The notes under the pieces: model-generated
The model's database searches: none
The model's input: only the letters and a program-made list of their open reading frames with translations
What the model was told of the DNA's origin: nothing
Assembly: GCA_019752915.1 (NCBI GenBank)
Contig: JAIELO010000273.1
Span: forward strand, 1-11,751
Source of the DNA: Burkholderiaceae bacterium
GTDB lineage: Bacteria > Pseudomonadota > Gammaproteobacteria > Burkholderiales > Burkholderiaceae_D
Length of the DNA: 11,751 bases
Direction of reading: 5' to 3'
In this document: one piece after another, positions 1 to 7,418 of the stretch
How positions within the stretch are numbered: the first letter of the stretch is position 1
How the letters are laid out: every line of letters starts with the position of its first letter
Translations under genes and position numbers: made by a program

Positions 1-50
1 ACTGGCCTTGCCGCGTGCCCGAATACAAAGAACAAGTGGAGCTGTTATGA
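1..50 (+). CDS. C-terminal tail of an unidentified upstream gene (partial)
   Basis: A reading frame is open from the window edge (first full codon at 3) to a TGA at 48-50. It encodes the tail WPCRVPEYKEQVELL. The stop overlaps the ATG of the next gene as ATGA, the same arrangement seen at the next junction (1555-1558), which argues that this is a true gene end in the same operon. The tail ending in VPEY..QVEL resembles what I remember of the C-termini of metallo-beta-lactamase/beta-CASP RNA-processing enzymes. With only 15 residues this identity is a guess, and the product should be treated as unknown. The existence of a gene end is moderately supported; its function is not. Confidence 0.45.
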   Translation, partial: WPCRVPEYKEQVELL

Positions 51-1558
51 ATCAGAGTCCCGATGCGCTGGTGGTGCGCCGGCTCGGTATCGACACCTAT
101 CAGGAACTGGTTGCCTATCTGCGTAGCGATTCGCCAATCTGTCGTTCGGAAGGCTTCGAGGCGCAATCGCGCCTGCTGGTGTGCTGTGGCACACGCCAGA
201 TCGTGGCCACCCTCAATGTGGTGCATGAAACGCTGATCGGGCGCCACCAGCTAGGCCTGTCCGAAGCGGCATGGCATGCGCTGGATGCGGCCGATGGCAC
301 GCCTGTCAAGGTCACCCATGCGCCGCCGCTGCAATCGTTCTCCGCCGTGCGCGGCAAGATCTACGGCCGTCCGTTCAGCAGCGATGCGGTGCAGGGCATC
401 GTGCAGGATATCGCGGCCGGGCGTTATTCGGATATCGAGATGGCGGCCATGATTACTGCCTGTTCCGGCAATCGTATGGATGTCGCCGAGACCATCGCAT
501 TGACGCGTGCCATGGTCGGCGTCGGCCAGCGCCTGCACTGGGAACGTGACATCGTGGTCGATAAACACTGCGTTGGCGGCCTGCCCGGCAACCGCACTAC
601 GCTGATCGTGGTGCCGATCGTGGCAGCCTGCGGGCTGACCATACCCAAGACCTCGTCGCGGGCGATTACCTCGCCGGCCGGATCGGCCGACACCATGGAA
701 ACGCTGGCGCCGGTGGGGCTGGATCTGCCGGCCATGCGCCGCGTGGTGGATCAGGAGGGCGGCTGCATTGTCTGGGGTGGCGCGGTGTCGCTCAGCCCTG
801 CCGACGATATGCTGATCCGCGTCGAGCGCCCGCTGGGTCTCGATAGTGACGGCTTGCTGGTGGCCTCGGTGCTATCGAAGAAGATTGCGGCCGGCTCCAC
901 CCATGTAGTGATCGACATTCCGGTGGGGCGCACCGCCAAGGTACGTTCGACGGCTGCCGCCGCAGCGCTGGCTGGACGGCTGATCGAGGTCGGGTCGGCA
1001 CTCGGCATTGCTATCGATGTGGTGCAGAGCGACGGCTCGCAGCCGGTCGGACGCGGTATCGGTCCGGCGCTCGAAGCGTGGGATGTGCTGGCGGTGCTGC
1101 GCAATGAGAGCGGTGCGCCCGATGATCTGCGCCAGCGCGCGGTGACGCTGGCGGGGCGTCTGCTGGAACTTGGTGGCAAGGCGCTGCCGGGGCAGGGTGT
1201 AGCACTGGCCGGTGAAGTGCTGGCCAGTGGCGCAGCGTGGCGCAAGATGCAGGCACTGTGCGCAGCGCAAGGCGGCATGCGCGAGCCGACCCGCGCGGCA
1301 CATACCCGGGTCATGACGGCGCAGCATGCCGGCAAGGTGGTGGCGATCGATAACCGCCAGCTGGCACGGCTGGCGAAACTGGCCGGTGCGCCAAAGGCCA
1401 CTGCGGCCGGGTTGTACCTGCACGTGGCACTGGGCTCGCAGGTGGCAGTCGGCCAGCCGCTGTACACCGTGCATGCCGAGTCGCCCGGCGAGCTGGCGTA
1501 CGCACTGGCCTATGCGCAAACCCAGGAAAATCTGTACACCATCGAGGAGCAGCTATGA
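47..1558 (+). CDS. Thymidine phosphorylase family protein, type 2 (AMP phosphorylase-like)
   Basis: Predicted 503-residue cytoplasmic phosphorylase of nucleotide salvage, which would split a nucleoside or nucleoside monophosphate with phosphate to give base plus ribose (bis)phosphate. The ATG at 47 is chosen because GTGGAG (36-41) lies five bases upstream; an in-frame TTG at 8 lacks such a site. After an N-terminal extension of about 90 residues, typical of the archaeal AMP phosphorylase/type 2 group and absent from DeoA, come a helical glycosyltransferase-3 N domain (about 110-165), the phosphate-binding segment DKHCVGGLPGNRTT (172-185) followed by PKTSSRAITSPAGSADT, and a pyrimidine-nucleoside phosphorylase C-terminal domain (about 425-495). 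Archaeal AMP phosphorylases carry a very similar DKHS-GG-PGN-TT stretch, whereas DeoA has KHSTGGVGDK. Substrate (AMP/CMP/UMP or thymidine) cannot be settled from sequence. It overlaps the downstream kinase gene by ATGA. Confidence 0.9.
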   Translation: MNQSPDALVVRRLGIDTYQELVAYLRSDSPICRSEGFEAQSRLLVCCGTRQIVATLNVVHETLIGRHQLGLSEAAWHALDAADGTPVKVTHAPPLQSFSAVRGKIYGRPFSSDAVQGIVQDIAAGRYSDIEMAAMITACSGNRMDVAETIALTRAMVGVGQRLHWERDIVVDKHCVGGLPGNRTTLIVVPIVAACGLTIPKTSSRAITSPAGSADTMETLAPVGLDLPAMRRVVDQEGGCIVWGGAVSLSPADDMLIRVERPLGLDSDGLLVASVLSKKIAAGSTHVVIDIPVGRTAKVRSTAAAAALAGRLIEVGSALGIAIDVVQSDGSQPVGRGIGPALEAWDVLAVLRNESGAPDDLRQRAVTLAGRLLELGGKALPGQGVALAGEVLASGAAWRKMQALCAAQGGMREPTRAAHTRVMTAQHAGKVVAIDNRQLARLAKLAGAPKATAAGLYLHVALGSQVAVGQPLYTVHAESPGELAYALAYAQTQENLYTIEEQL

Positions 1559-2457
1559 AGCCTTTATTGCTGGCCATGCCCGGTGCCGAAGCGCTGGCCG
1601 CGGCATTCAGCCGCCATCTTGATTGCGAGGCTGGCGCACTGACCTTGCACCGTTTCCCTGATGGCGAAAGCTGTCCGCAGATTCTGCCGGAGCCGCGCGG
1701 GCGCGCGGTGCTGCTGGTGGCGGCACTCGATCATCCCGACGACAAGCTGTTGGCGCTGTATCTGGCCGCCAGTGTGGCACGCGAGCTGGGGGCGCGCCGG
1801 ATTGTACTGGTGCTGCCGTACTTACCGTATATGCGCCAGGACGCGGTGTTCCAGCCGGGGCAGGGCATCACTGCGCGCCATTTTGCGCGCCTGCTGTCGT
1901 CCTGCTGTGATGCGCTGGTGACGGTCGATCCGCATCTGCATCGTATCCTCAGTCTCGATGAAGTGTATAGCGTGGCCAGTGAAGTGGTGCCGGCGGCGCC
2001 CTCCATTGCGGCATGGATCCGCGACAAGGTCGCCAATCCGGTGATTGTCGGTCCCGATGGCGAGAGTGAGCAGTGGGCGGCGCAGGTGGCAGCACTGGTT
2101 GGCTGCCCTTATACGGTGCTGAGTAAAGTGCGTCGCGGTGATCGCGAGGTGGCCGTCTCGCAGCCACCGTCACAGCTACTGACCGGGCGTACCCCGGTGC
2201 TGGTGGACGATATTGTGTCGACCGCGCGCACCATGGTGGCAGCTGCCGGCCAGTTGCAGCAGGTGGGCGCCAGCGCGCCGGTGTGCATCGCCGTGCATGC
2301 ACTGTTTGCCGGCGATGCCTACGCCGTGCTGCAGGGCGCCGGTGTCGCGCAGGTGGTCAGTTGCAACACCGTGCCGCACGCCAGCAATGGCATCGATCTG
2401 ACACCGGCGCTAGCCGCTGCCGCGCTGCGCATGCTGGCGGCTGCGCCGTCAGCCTAG
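1555..2457 (+). CDS. Ribose-phosphate pyrophosphokinase (PRPP synthetase) homologue
   Basis: A 300-residue member of the ribose-phosphate diphosphokinase family, which makes PRPP from ribose 5-phosphate and ATP for nucleotide, His and Trp synthesis. Family marks are FPDGES near residue 35, the YMRQD and ITAR segment near 95-110, VDPHLHR with H127/H129 at the place of the catalytic histidine loop, a flexible-loop lysine in [10 protein letters not shown] (about 190-199), and the PRPP-loop [10 protein letters not shown] starting at D218. The ribose-phosphate loop differs from the usual DDMIDTGGT, and the protein is slightly shorter than housekeeping Prs (about 315), so it is more likely a specialised paralogue than the main Prs. 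The ATG overlaps the preceding stop (ATGA), and GAGGAG at 1544-1549 inside the upstream gene serves as ribosome site, so translation is probably coupled. Its stop overlaps that of the convergent chemoreceptor gene. Confidence 0.88.
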   Translation: MKPLLLAMPGAEALAAAFSRHLDCEAGALTLHRFPDGESCPQILPEPRGRAVLLVAALDHPDDKLLALYLAASVARELGARRIVLVLPYLPYMRQDAVFQPGQGITARHFARLLSSCCDALVTVDPHLHRILSLDEVYSVASEVVPAAPSIAAWIRDKVANPVIVGPDGESEQWAAQVAALVGCPYTVLSKVRRGDREVAVSQPPSQLLTGRTPVLVDDIVSTARTMVAAAGQLQQVGASAPVCIAVHALFAGDAYAVLQGAGVAQVVSCNTVPHASNGIDLTPALAAAALRMLAAAPSA

Positions 2458-4097
2458 GCGGCGATCCGGCGCCGTTGATCGCGCAAGGCCACAGTGGCGC
2501 GCTGTGCCGGGGTAGCGGGCGCCAACACCTCCAGCGTGGGCGCCAGTTGCTGCGCATCGATTTTGAACACGCTGACGGTACGTGCCAGCAGCACTGATTG
2601 CTCGCGCAGTGCCTGCGAAGCGGCGGCGGCCTGTTCCACCAGCGCAGCGTTCTGCTGGGTTACCCCATCCATCTCGCCGATGGCCTGATTGATCTGGCCT
2701 ATCCCCATTTCCTGTTCGGCACCGGCGGCGGCAATGTCGCCCATGATGTCGGTGACGCGCTTCACGCTGGCGACGATTTCTTCCATGGTGGTGCCGGCCT
2801 GCTGTACCAGTGCGCTGCCCACGCTGACTTGCTCGACCGAGTTGCCGATCAGCGCCTTGATCTCGCGCGCTGCGGAGGCCGAGCGCTGCGCCAGTTCGCG
2901 TACTTCGGTGGCCACCACCGCAAAGCCGCGCCCCTGTTCACCGGCCCGTGCGGCTTCCACGGCAGCATTCAGCGCCAGAATATTGGTCTGGAAGGCGATG
3001 CCATCGATCACGCCAATAATGTCGGCGATCTTGCGCGACGAGGCATCAATCGCTCCCATGGTGTCGACTACCTGCGACACCACGCCGCCACCGCGCTGCG
3101 CCACACTGGCGGCAGCCTGCGCTAACTGGTGCGCTTGACGGGCATGGTTGCCGTTATGGTTGACGGTGGAGGTCAATTCTTCCATCGACGAAGCCGTTTC
3201 TTCCAGCGAACTGGCCTGCCGCTCGGTGCGCGAGGACAGATCGAGATTGCCGCTGGCGATTTCGCCGGAAGCGAGCGCAATGGTGTCGGTGGAACGGCGG
3301 ATTTCATGCACCGAGCTGGCCAGATGGTCCTTCATCTGGCGCATGAAGTACAGCAGGCTGTGTTGATCACGCTCGGCGGTCGCGACCGCGACGCTGAGGT
3401 CACCTTCTGCGATGGCGCGGACGATACTGGCTGCATATTCGGGTTCGCCACCCAGCGAGCGATACAGATTGCGCCCCATGATCCAGCCACCCACGGCAGT
3501 GGCGATCGCCCCGACGATGATGGTGGCCAGCATCAGATTGCGCTGGGTCTGATAGTTGAGCACCGATTTGTCGAATTCTTCGCGCGCCACATCGACCTGC
3601 AGCTTGCGCAGTGCTGACAGGTCGCGGTTCAGGCCGGGAATACTGCGTTGCAGGGCGCTCTGCAGGCGGCGCGCTTCCTCGGTCTGGCCAGTGGACAGTG
3701 CTGCAATCAGCGGAGTGAGTATGTCGGTTTGCAACTGCCGGTAAGTGGCGGCGTAGCGATCGCTGAGCACTTTTTCGTCGGGGGTCAGATAGGTGGCCAC
3801 GTAGGCCGCCCAGGTACTATCGATTTCGCGGTTGCGGGCTTGAATGCTGGCCAGTTCCTCGCGCACATGCGACGCTTCCGGGTGCTCGACGCTGGCGGCA
3901 ATCGATAGGCGGTTCTCCAGCAGCAGGCTATCGATGCGCGAGACCTGTTCTAGCGCGACCGTGCGATCTTCGTACACGGTCTCGAGTCCCTGATTCGAGG
4001 TTTGCATCCCGTACAGGCCAAGGGAGCCGATGGCCACTGCCAGCGCTACGGTCACGGCGGTCATGGCATTGATACGCGCTTGTAACGAAAGTCTCAT
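2454..4097 (-). CDS. Methyl-accepting chemotaxis protein (Tar/Tsr-type chemoreceptor)
   Basis: A 547-residue inner-membrane chemoreceptor that passes periplasmic signals to CheA/CheW. The ATG at 4097 is preferred because GGGGAA lies five bases upstream on the - strand and a transmembrane helix follows at once; an in-frame TTG at 4139 would add 14 residues of no evident use. Order: TM1 (about 10-31), a periplasmic four-helix-bundle sensor (about 32-184), TM2 (about 185-207, ending WIMGRNL), HAMP (about 208-260), then the signalling coiled coil with a methylation helix rich in Glu/Gln ([17 protein letters not shown], about 285-305) and the invariant hairpin tip [20 protein letters not shown] near 360-380. 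No NWETF-like CheR-docking pentapeptide is present at the C-terminus (ends RDQRRRIAA). Ligand unknown. No chemotaxis partner genes lie in the window, so it looks like a stand-alone receptor gene. Confidence 0.97.
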   Translation of the reverse strand: MRLSLQARINAMTAVTVALAVAIGSLGLYGMQTSNQGLETVYEDRTVALEQVSRIDSLLLENRLSIAASVEHPEASHVREELASIQARNREIDSTWAAYVATYLTPDEKVLSDRYAATYRQLQTDILTPLIAALSTGQTEEARRLQSALQRSIPGLNRDLSALRKLQVDVAREEFDKSVLNYQTQRNLMLATIIVGAIATAVGGWIMGRNLYRSLGGEPEYAASIVRAIAEGDLSVAVATAERDQHSLLYFMRQMKDHLASSVHEIRRSTDTIALASGEIASGNLDLSSRTERQASSLEETASSMEELTSTVNHNGNHARQAHQLAQAAASVAQRGGGVVSQVVDTMGAIDASSRKIADIIGVIDGIAFQTNILALNAAVEAARAGEQGRGFAVVATEVRELAQRSASAAREIKALIGNSVEQVSVGSALVQQAGTTMEEIVASVKRVTDIMGDIAAAGAEQEMGIGQINQAIGEMDGVTQQNAALVEQAAAASQALREQSVLLARTVSVFKIDAQQLAPTLEVLAPATPAQRATVALRDQRRRIAA

Positions 4098-4232
4098 AGT
4101 GCTTCCCCATTGTGTGGTGAGCGGAGGTGCTATCGCCAATTACCGCGATTGGTAAGTGTGGTCTACTTTGTCTAGGTCAAGAATAGCACTTTGCAATCCC
4201 ATGAAATGCACACATTGTCACGACTGTTGCGC

Positions 4233-4240
4233 TTATCTGC
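4233..4240 (-). promoter_or_regulatory. Weak flagellar sigma28-like -10 element for the chemoreceptor
   Basis: Read on the - strand, GCAGATAA matches seven of eight bases of the sigma28 (FliA) -10 consensus GCCGATAA, as expected for a chemoreceptor gene. It lies about 136 bases before the chemoreceptor ATG. The support is weak: the nearest upstream TAAA is 18 rather than 15 bases away, and the position normally holding the -35 does not match. A TTGACC at 4175-4180 on the same strand is an alternative sigma70 -35, but no good -10 follows it. Confidence 0.2.
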
Positions 4241-4285
4241 TGGATGGTGCGGCGGTGGTTTATGCGACACTTGCTGCAAGAAAAA

Positions 4286-4314
4286 TTGTCTTTTTGTATT
4301 TTTGCCTTGATAAT
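4286..4314 (+). promoter_or_regulatory. Sigma70-type promoter for the lipase operon
   Basis: TTGTCT (4286-4291) and GATAAT (4309-4314) match the -35 and -10 consensus at four and five of six positions, with the optimal 17-base spacer. A run of five A (4281-4285) sits directly upstream like an UP element. Transcription would start near 4321, giving a leader of about 113-135 bases that includes the hairpin array. It is the best promoter candidate I saw in the window. Confidence 0.55.
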
Positions 4315-4389
4315 GAAAAACAACCAATAGTAATTTGATGAAACTCAAAGCCCATGCCTGAACTGTGTCGTAGTACGCGCCCCGCACCC

Positions 4390-4419
4390 GCTGCCTGCCT
4401 CTGGCAGGCGCTGCCTGCC
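4390..4419 (+). repeat. Three alternating complementary 7-bp arms (competing hairpins or operator)
   Basis: GCCTGCC (4393-4399), its reverse complement GGCAGGC (4403-4409) and GCCTGCC again (4413-4419) are separated by 3-base loops. The middle arm can pair perfectly with either neighbour, so two mutually exclusive hairpins are possible in the leader RNA. The outer arms are part of a 10-base direct repeat GCTGCCTGCC at 4390-4399 and 4410-4419. The arms repeat every 10 bp, about one helical turn, so a protein-binding operator is the alternative reading. Confidence 0.6.
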
Positions 4420-4440
4420 GTGGGCGCCAGTCAATGACGC

Positions 4441-4446
4441 AGGAGG
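4441..4446 (+). promoter_or_regulatory. Ribosome binding site that favours a GTG start for the lipase
   Basis: AGGAGG is a perfect Shine-Dalgarno core. It lies downstream of the in-frame ATG at 4434 and eight bases before the in-frame GTG at 4455. The ATG itself has no recognisable ribosome site. This makes the GTG the better start. Confidence 0.6.
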
Positions 4447-4454
4447 CTTTGCGG

Positions 4455-5561
4455 GTGCGTTTGGCAAGCCCGGCGCCGAAGAAAATCCTGACCCTCGATG
4501 GCGGCGGCATCCGCGGCCTGATTGCGCTCGAAGTGCTGGCCGCGCTGGAGCAGCAACTGGCTGCCCGTAGCAGCAATCCCGACGGTTTTGTGCTGGCCGA
4601 TTATTTCGATTTTGTGGCCGGCACCAGCACCGGCGCCATTATTGCCGCCGCCATCGCCTACGGCATGCCGGTAGCGCGCATTCAGGGCTTCTACCGCGAA
4701 TGTGGCGCGGCCATGTTCGAGCCTGCCAACTGGCTGGAGCGCTTTCACAATAAGTACCGCGATGAAGCGTTTTCCCAGCAACTACAAGTCGTCTTCGGGG
4801 CCGGGCATACACTGGGCAATGCGCCATTGCGCACACTGCTGATGATGGTGATGCGCAATGCCAGTACCGATCAGGCGTGGTGTGTTACCAACAATCCCCA
4901 TGCAAAATTCAATCTCGACCAGCGCCACCCCCATCTCGATCTGCCGCTGTGGCGCCTGGTGCGGGCCAGTGCTGCCGCACCGTCGTATTTCCCGCCAGAG
5001 TCGGTGCAGGTCGGCGAGCACGAGTTCATTTTCATCGACGGCGGTATCTCCTCATATAATAATCCGGCCTTCCGTGCGCTGCTGACGGCTACCGCTGCGC
5101 CGTATGGCGTCAACTGGGCGACCGGCGAACAGTCTCTGCTGCTGGTGTCGGTGGGTACCGGCACGGTGCCGCATGTGAACCGCGCACTGAAACGCTCGGA
5201 ACTCAATTTGCTGTACGACGCCAAGGAACTGACGCCTTCCATGATCCTGTCGGCGGTCCACGAGCAGGATCTGTTGTGCCGAACCTTCGGACGCTGCCTG
5301 TACGGGCCGCCCATCGACAAGGAAGTGGGCGATATGGTGGGGTTGCCCGCCTTAGGCGGGCGTAGCCTGTTCAGCTATGTGCGCTATAACGCCGACCTGA
5401 CTGCGGCCGGGCTAGCCGAACTGGGTTGCACCGGAATTGATCCGGCCAGTGTGCAGGAAATGGATAGCGTCGCCCATCTCGATAGTCTCGCCGCCGTGGG
5501 GCGCCAGATCGCCCGTGTCCAGTTACGTGACGAGCATTTCTTCCACTTTCCTCCTGCCTGA
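4455..5561 (+). CDS. Patatin-like phospholipase
   Basis: Predicted cytoplasmic lipid acyl hydrolase of 368 residues (375 if the ATG at 4434 is used). Numbering from the GTG, the patatin fold is complete: oxyanion-hole loop DGGGIRG (15-21), nucleophile elbow GTSTG with Ser58 (56-60), the conserved ASAAAPSYFPP segment, and the catalytic Asp195 in DGG followed by YNNPA. Both members of the Ser-Asp dyad are present, so activity is expected on phospholipid or another acyl ester. No signal peptide or membrane helix is visible; the catalytic motif starts 15 residues from the N-terminus, as in many bacterial patatins. It heads a tightly spaced four-gene run, with only six bases to the CHASE2 gene. 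Patatins serve as effectors in some defence systems (CapV in CBASS), but no nucleotidyltransferase gene is nearby. The lipid substrate and activating signal are unknown. Confidence 0.93.
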   Translation: MRLASPAPKKILTLDGGGIRGLIALEVLAALEQQLAARSSNPDGFVLADYFDFVAGTSTGAIIAAAIAYGMPVARIQGFYRECGAAMFEPANWLERFHNKYRDEAFSQQLQVVFGAGHTLGNAPLRTLLMMVMRNASTDQAWCVTNNPHAKFNLDQRHPHLDLPLWRLVRASAAAPSYFPPESVQVGEHEFIFIDGGISSYNNPAFRALLTATAAPYGVNWATGEQSLLLVSVGTGTVPHVNRALKRSELNLLYDAKELTPSMILSAVHEQDLLCRTFGRCLYGPPIDKEVGDMVGLPALGGRSLFSYVRYNADLTAAGLAELGCTGIDPASVQEMDSVAHLDSLAAVGRQIARVQLRDEHFFHFPPA

Positions 5562-5567
5562 GCACCC

Positions 5568-7403
5568 ATGACCGTTAGCCATCCCCCCGCCACGCCGACG
5601 CCATCCGGTTTATTGCTGCGTCTGTGGCGCTCGTTCAGTCGTCTGGCCGACCTGTGTGCGCACCACTTTAATGGCGATCTGCGCGCCAGCCTGTTTTCGG
5701 CCGCGCTGGCCGTGCTGGCGTTGAACATTGGCGCACTGACCATCCTCACCAAGCTGTCGCTGCTGGTGGTATCGAATCAGGCGCTGGTGAGCGCGCCGCA
5801 AGTGTCGCTCGACAGCAGCGGACCACTGGTGCTGTATCTGAGCGAGAACCAGTGGCAGCAGCGTTATCAGGAGCGTTCGCCACTGGACCGATGCAAGCTG
5901 GCCGAGGATCTGGGGGCGCTGCTGGCGCGCGGCCCGCGTCAGTTACTGGTGGACTTCGATCTGTCGCCGGCGGCGCAGGAAACGCAGTCGGTCTGCCAGC
6001 GTCAGCTTGACGCGCTGCTCGATCAGCATGCCCAGCAACTGGTGCTGCTGATGCCATACCGGGTCGCTTCGGACAGCCTGCTGGCCCAGAAGGCGGCATG
6101 GCTGGCGGCGCACTGTCAGGCCGGCGTGGTGTTCGGTGATGGCGGCCTGAACGTGTCGCTTGGTGCGGTCGTCGATTATGTGCCCGAAAGTGATGCGATG
6201 GCCGACGCCATGCATGAACGGGGGCAGGTGGGTGCCTGCGCGCAAGTGGCCCGCACTGAAGGTGCGGAACGCTGGTTACGCCGTGGTGCCGATCCTGCGG
6301 TCGACGATGCAGCGGCCGAAGCCATCAACTTCTCCGGTTTCAGCAAGCAGGTGGTGGCTCTGGCGCTGGACGACCCTGCCGTGCAGAGCATCCGCAACTG
6401 GGGCGAGCGCGATGTGTATCTCGGTGGTGACTACGGCGGCAGCAAGGATGACCGTTTTCTGACGCCGATGGGCCCGCTGCCCGGGGTCGCGATACACGCG
6501 GCCATTGCGTGGACGCAGGCCCATCCGGTGCACGAATTGCCGCACGCGCTAGGCTTTCTGGTGGATGTCCTGACGGCATTCGTGTTCTCGCTCGGTATCG
6601 GTTTTTTCTGGTTGCGCTACCTGAAGCTGAGCCTGCACGCGCGTGGCTTTGTTCGGGAAAACTCGACTCTGCTAGTGATCGGATTCGTCGCCTACTTCCT
6701 GGCCATGCTGTGGCTATTCTTCCAGTTGTCGGTGCTGCTGTTTTCCTACGGGATTCTGATTGCACCGATGCTGATCGGCCTGAGCATGCTGATCGACGGC
6801 TTTGTACGCGGGCCGATCGGTGCCAGTCTGGAACTGAGCGCTACGGCACCTCTGCATGAACGCGCAAGGCCGGCGCTGATGGAAGCGCAGGTCATGTCGG
6901 TGCTGTGCACCGGACTCGTCGTGTGCGTTCTGCTGAAGCTGCTGCACCACTGGCCGGCGCTGCCGGTGCTAGTTGGCGTGACGGTGCTGGCAGCCTTGCT
7001 GGACCGGGTGCTGCCGGTGCTCTGGCCGGTTGCCGCCACAGCCCATGGCCATGCTGCACACGAATCCTATCCGTATCGGCATCTGCTGGGCTGGAGCGTG
7101 CCGGTGGTTCTGCTGGCCGTGCTGGCTGATTATTACGCCGTGACCGGGATGGGGGCATTGCTGAGTGGTTTCGTCGGGCTGATTGCCGCTCTGATGCTGG
7201 TGCTGTGTGCGGGGCTGCTGCGCACGCTGCGGCGGCGTCGTTTTCAGCGGCCGCAACGCTGGTGGTCGGCCAGTCTGTTCGGTTTCTATCAGCCGGTGCA
7301 AGGCTGGCGTGATGTGCCCGGCGTACTGGCCTTCGCGGTGCGTCATGCCGCTTACTGGTGGGTATTGGTGGCTGCTCTGCAGCTGATGTTGAGTCATTCG
7401 TAA
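5568..7403 (+). CDS. CHASE2-domain multi-pass membrane protein without output domain
   Basis: A 611-residue inner-membrane protein. A cytoplasmic N-terminus (1-40) leads to TM1 (about 42-66), then a periplasmic CHASE2 sensor (about 67-325). CHASE2 marks are SPLDRCKLAEDLGALLARG, LLVDFDLSP, and the closing NWGERDVYLGGDYG...DRFLTPMG.LPGVAIHA pattern. Four cysteines (109, 143, 183, 224) lie in this exported part and could form disulfides. Three membrane helices follow (about 327-350, 367-387, 388-411), as usual after CHASE2. In known CHASE2 proteins a cyclase, kinase or similar domain comes next; here the rest (about 440-611) is again largely hydrophobic, with roughly five more helices and a short basic loop (LRRRRFQRPQRWW). 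So it senses but has no recognisable enzyme, which suggests that a partner does the signalling. The ATG has no clear ribosome site and starts six bases after the lipase stop, which favours translational coupling. Confidence 0.85.
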   Translation: MTVSHPPATPTPSGLLLRLWRSFSRLADLCAHHFNGDLRASLFSAALAVLALNIGALTILTKLSLLVVSNQALVSAPQVSLDSSGPLVLYLSENQWQQRYQERSPLDRCKLAEDLGALLARGPRQLLVDFDLSPAAQETQSVCQRQLDALLDQHAQQLVLLMPYRVASDSLLAQKAAWLAAHCQAGVVFGDGGLNVSLGAVVDYVPESDAMADAMHERGQVGACAQVARTEGAERWLRRGADPAVDDAAAEAINFSGFSKQVVALALDDPAVQSIRNWGERDVYLGGDYGGSKDDRFLTPMGPLPGVAIHAAIAWTQAHPVHELPHALGFLVDVLTAFVFSLGIGFFWLRYLKLSLHARGFVRENSTLLVIGFVAYFLAMLWLFFQLSVLLFSYGILIAPMLIGLSMLIDGFVRGPIGASLELSATAPLHERARPALMEAQVMSVLCTGLVVCVLLKLLHHWPALPVLVGVTVLAALLDRVLPVLWPVAATAHGHAAHESYPYRHLLGWSVPVVLLAVLADYYAVTGMGALLSGFVGLIAALMLVLCAGLLRTLRRRRFQRPQRWWSASLFGFYQPVQGWRDVPGVLAFAVRHAAYWWVLVAALQLMLSHS

Positions 7404-7418
7404 ATCAAGGTGAAAGCT

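Larger units (their letters stand above)
4098..4454. other. Divergent intergenic regulatory region
   Basis: This non-coding stretch separates the divergent chemoreceptor and lipase genes. It holds an AT-rich island (about 4275-4345) in otherwise GC-rich DNA, a rightward sigma70-like promoter within that island, an array of three 7-bp complementary arms (4393-4419), and a perfect AGGAGG ribosome site (4441-4446). Leftward, towards the chemoreceptor, only weak promoter candidates are visible. No convincing gene lies here. The lipase leader may be shorter by 21 bp if the ATG at 4434 is used instead of the GTG at 4455. Confidence 0.8.

Noticed and set aside
2598..3617. Long + strand frames opposite the chemoreceptor gene
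   Set aside because: They run antisense to an unmistakable chemoreceptor signalling domain and show no motifs or ribosome sites of their own.
4179..4210. Sigma54-like GG-N10-GC spacing on the - strand upstream of the chemoreceptor
   Set aside because: Only the GG and GC pairs and a few other bases match; the CAC of the consensus TGGCAC is missing, so it is within chance expectation.
4201..4338. Small + strand frame of 45 codons starting MKCTHCHDCC, a cysteine-rich, possibly metal-binding peptide
   Set aside because: It has no ribosome binding site, covers the promoter island, and its AT-rich second half reads like non-coding DNA. Only conservation in relatives could rescue it.
4455..5561. 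CBASS-type defence operon with a CapV-like patatin effector
   Set aside because: No CD-NTase, Cap2/Cap3 or other CBASS gene is next to it; the neighbours are a sensor and exported proteins.
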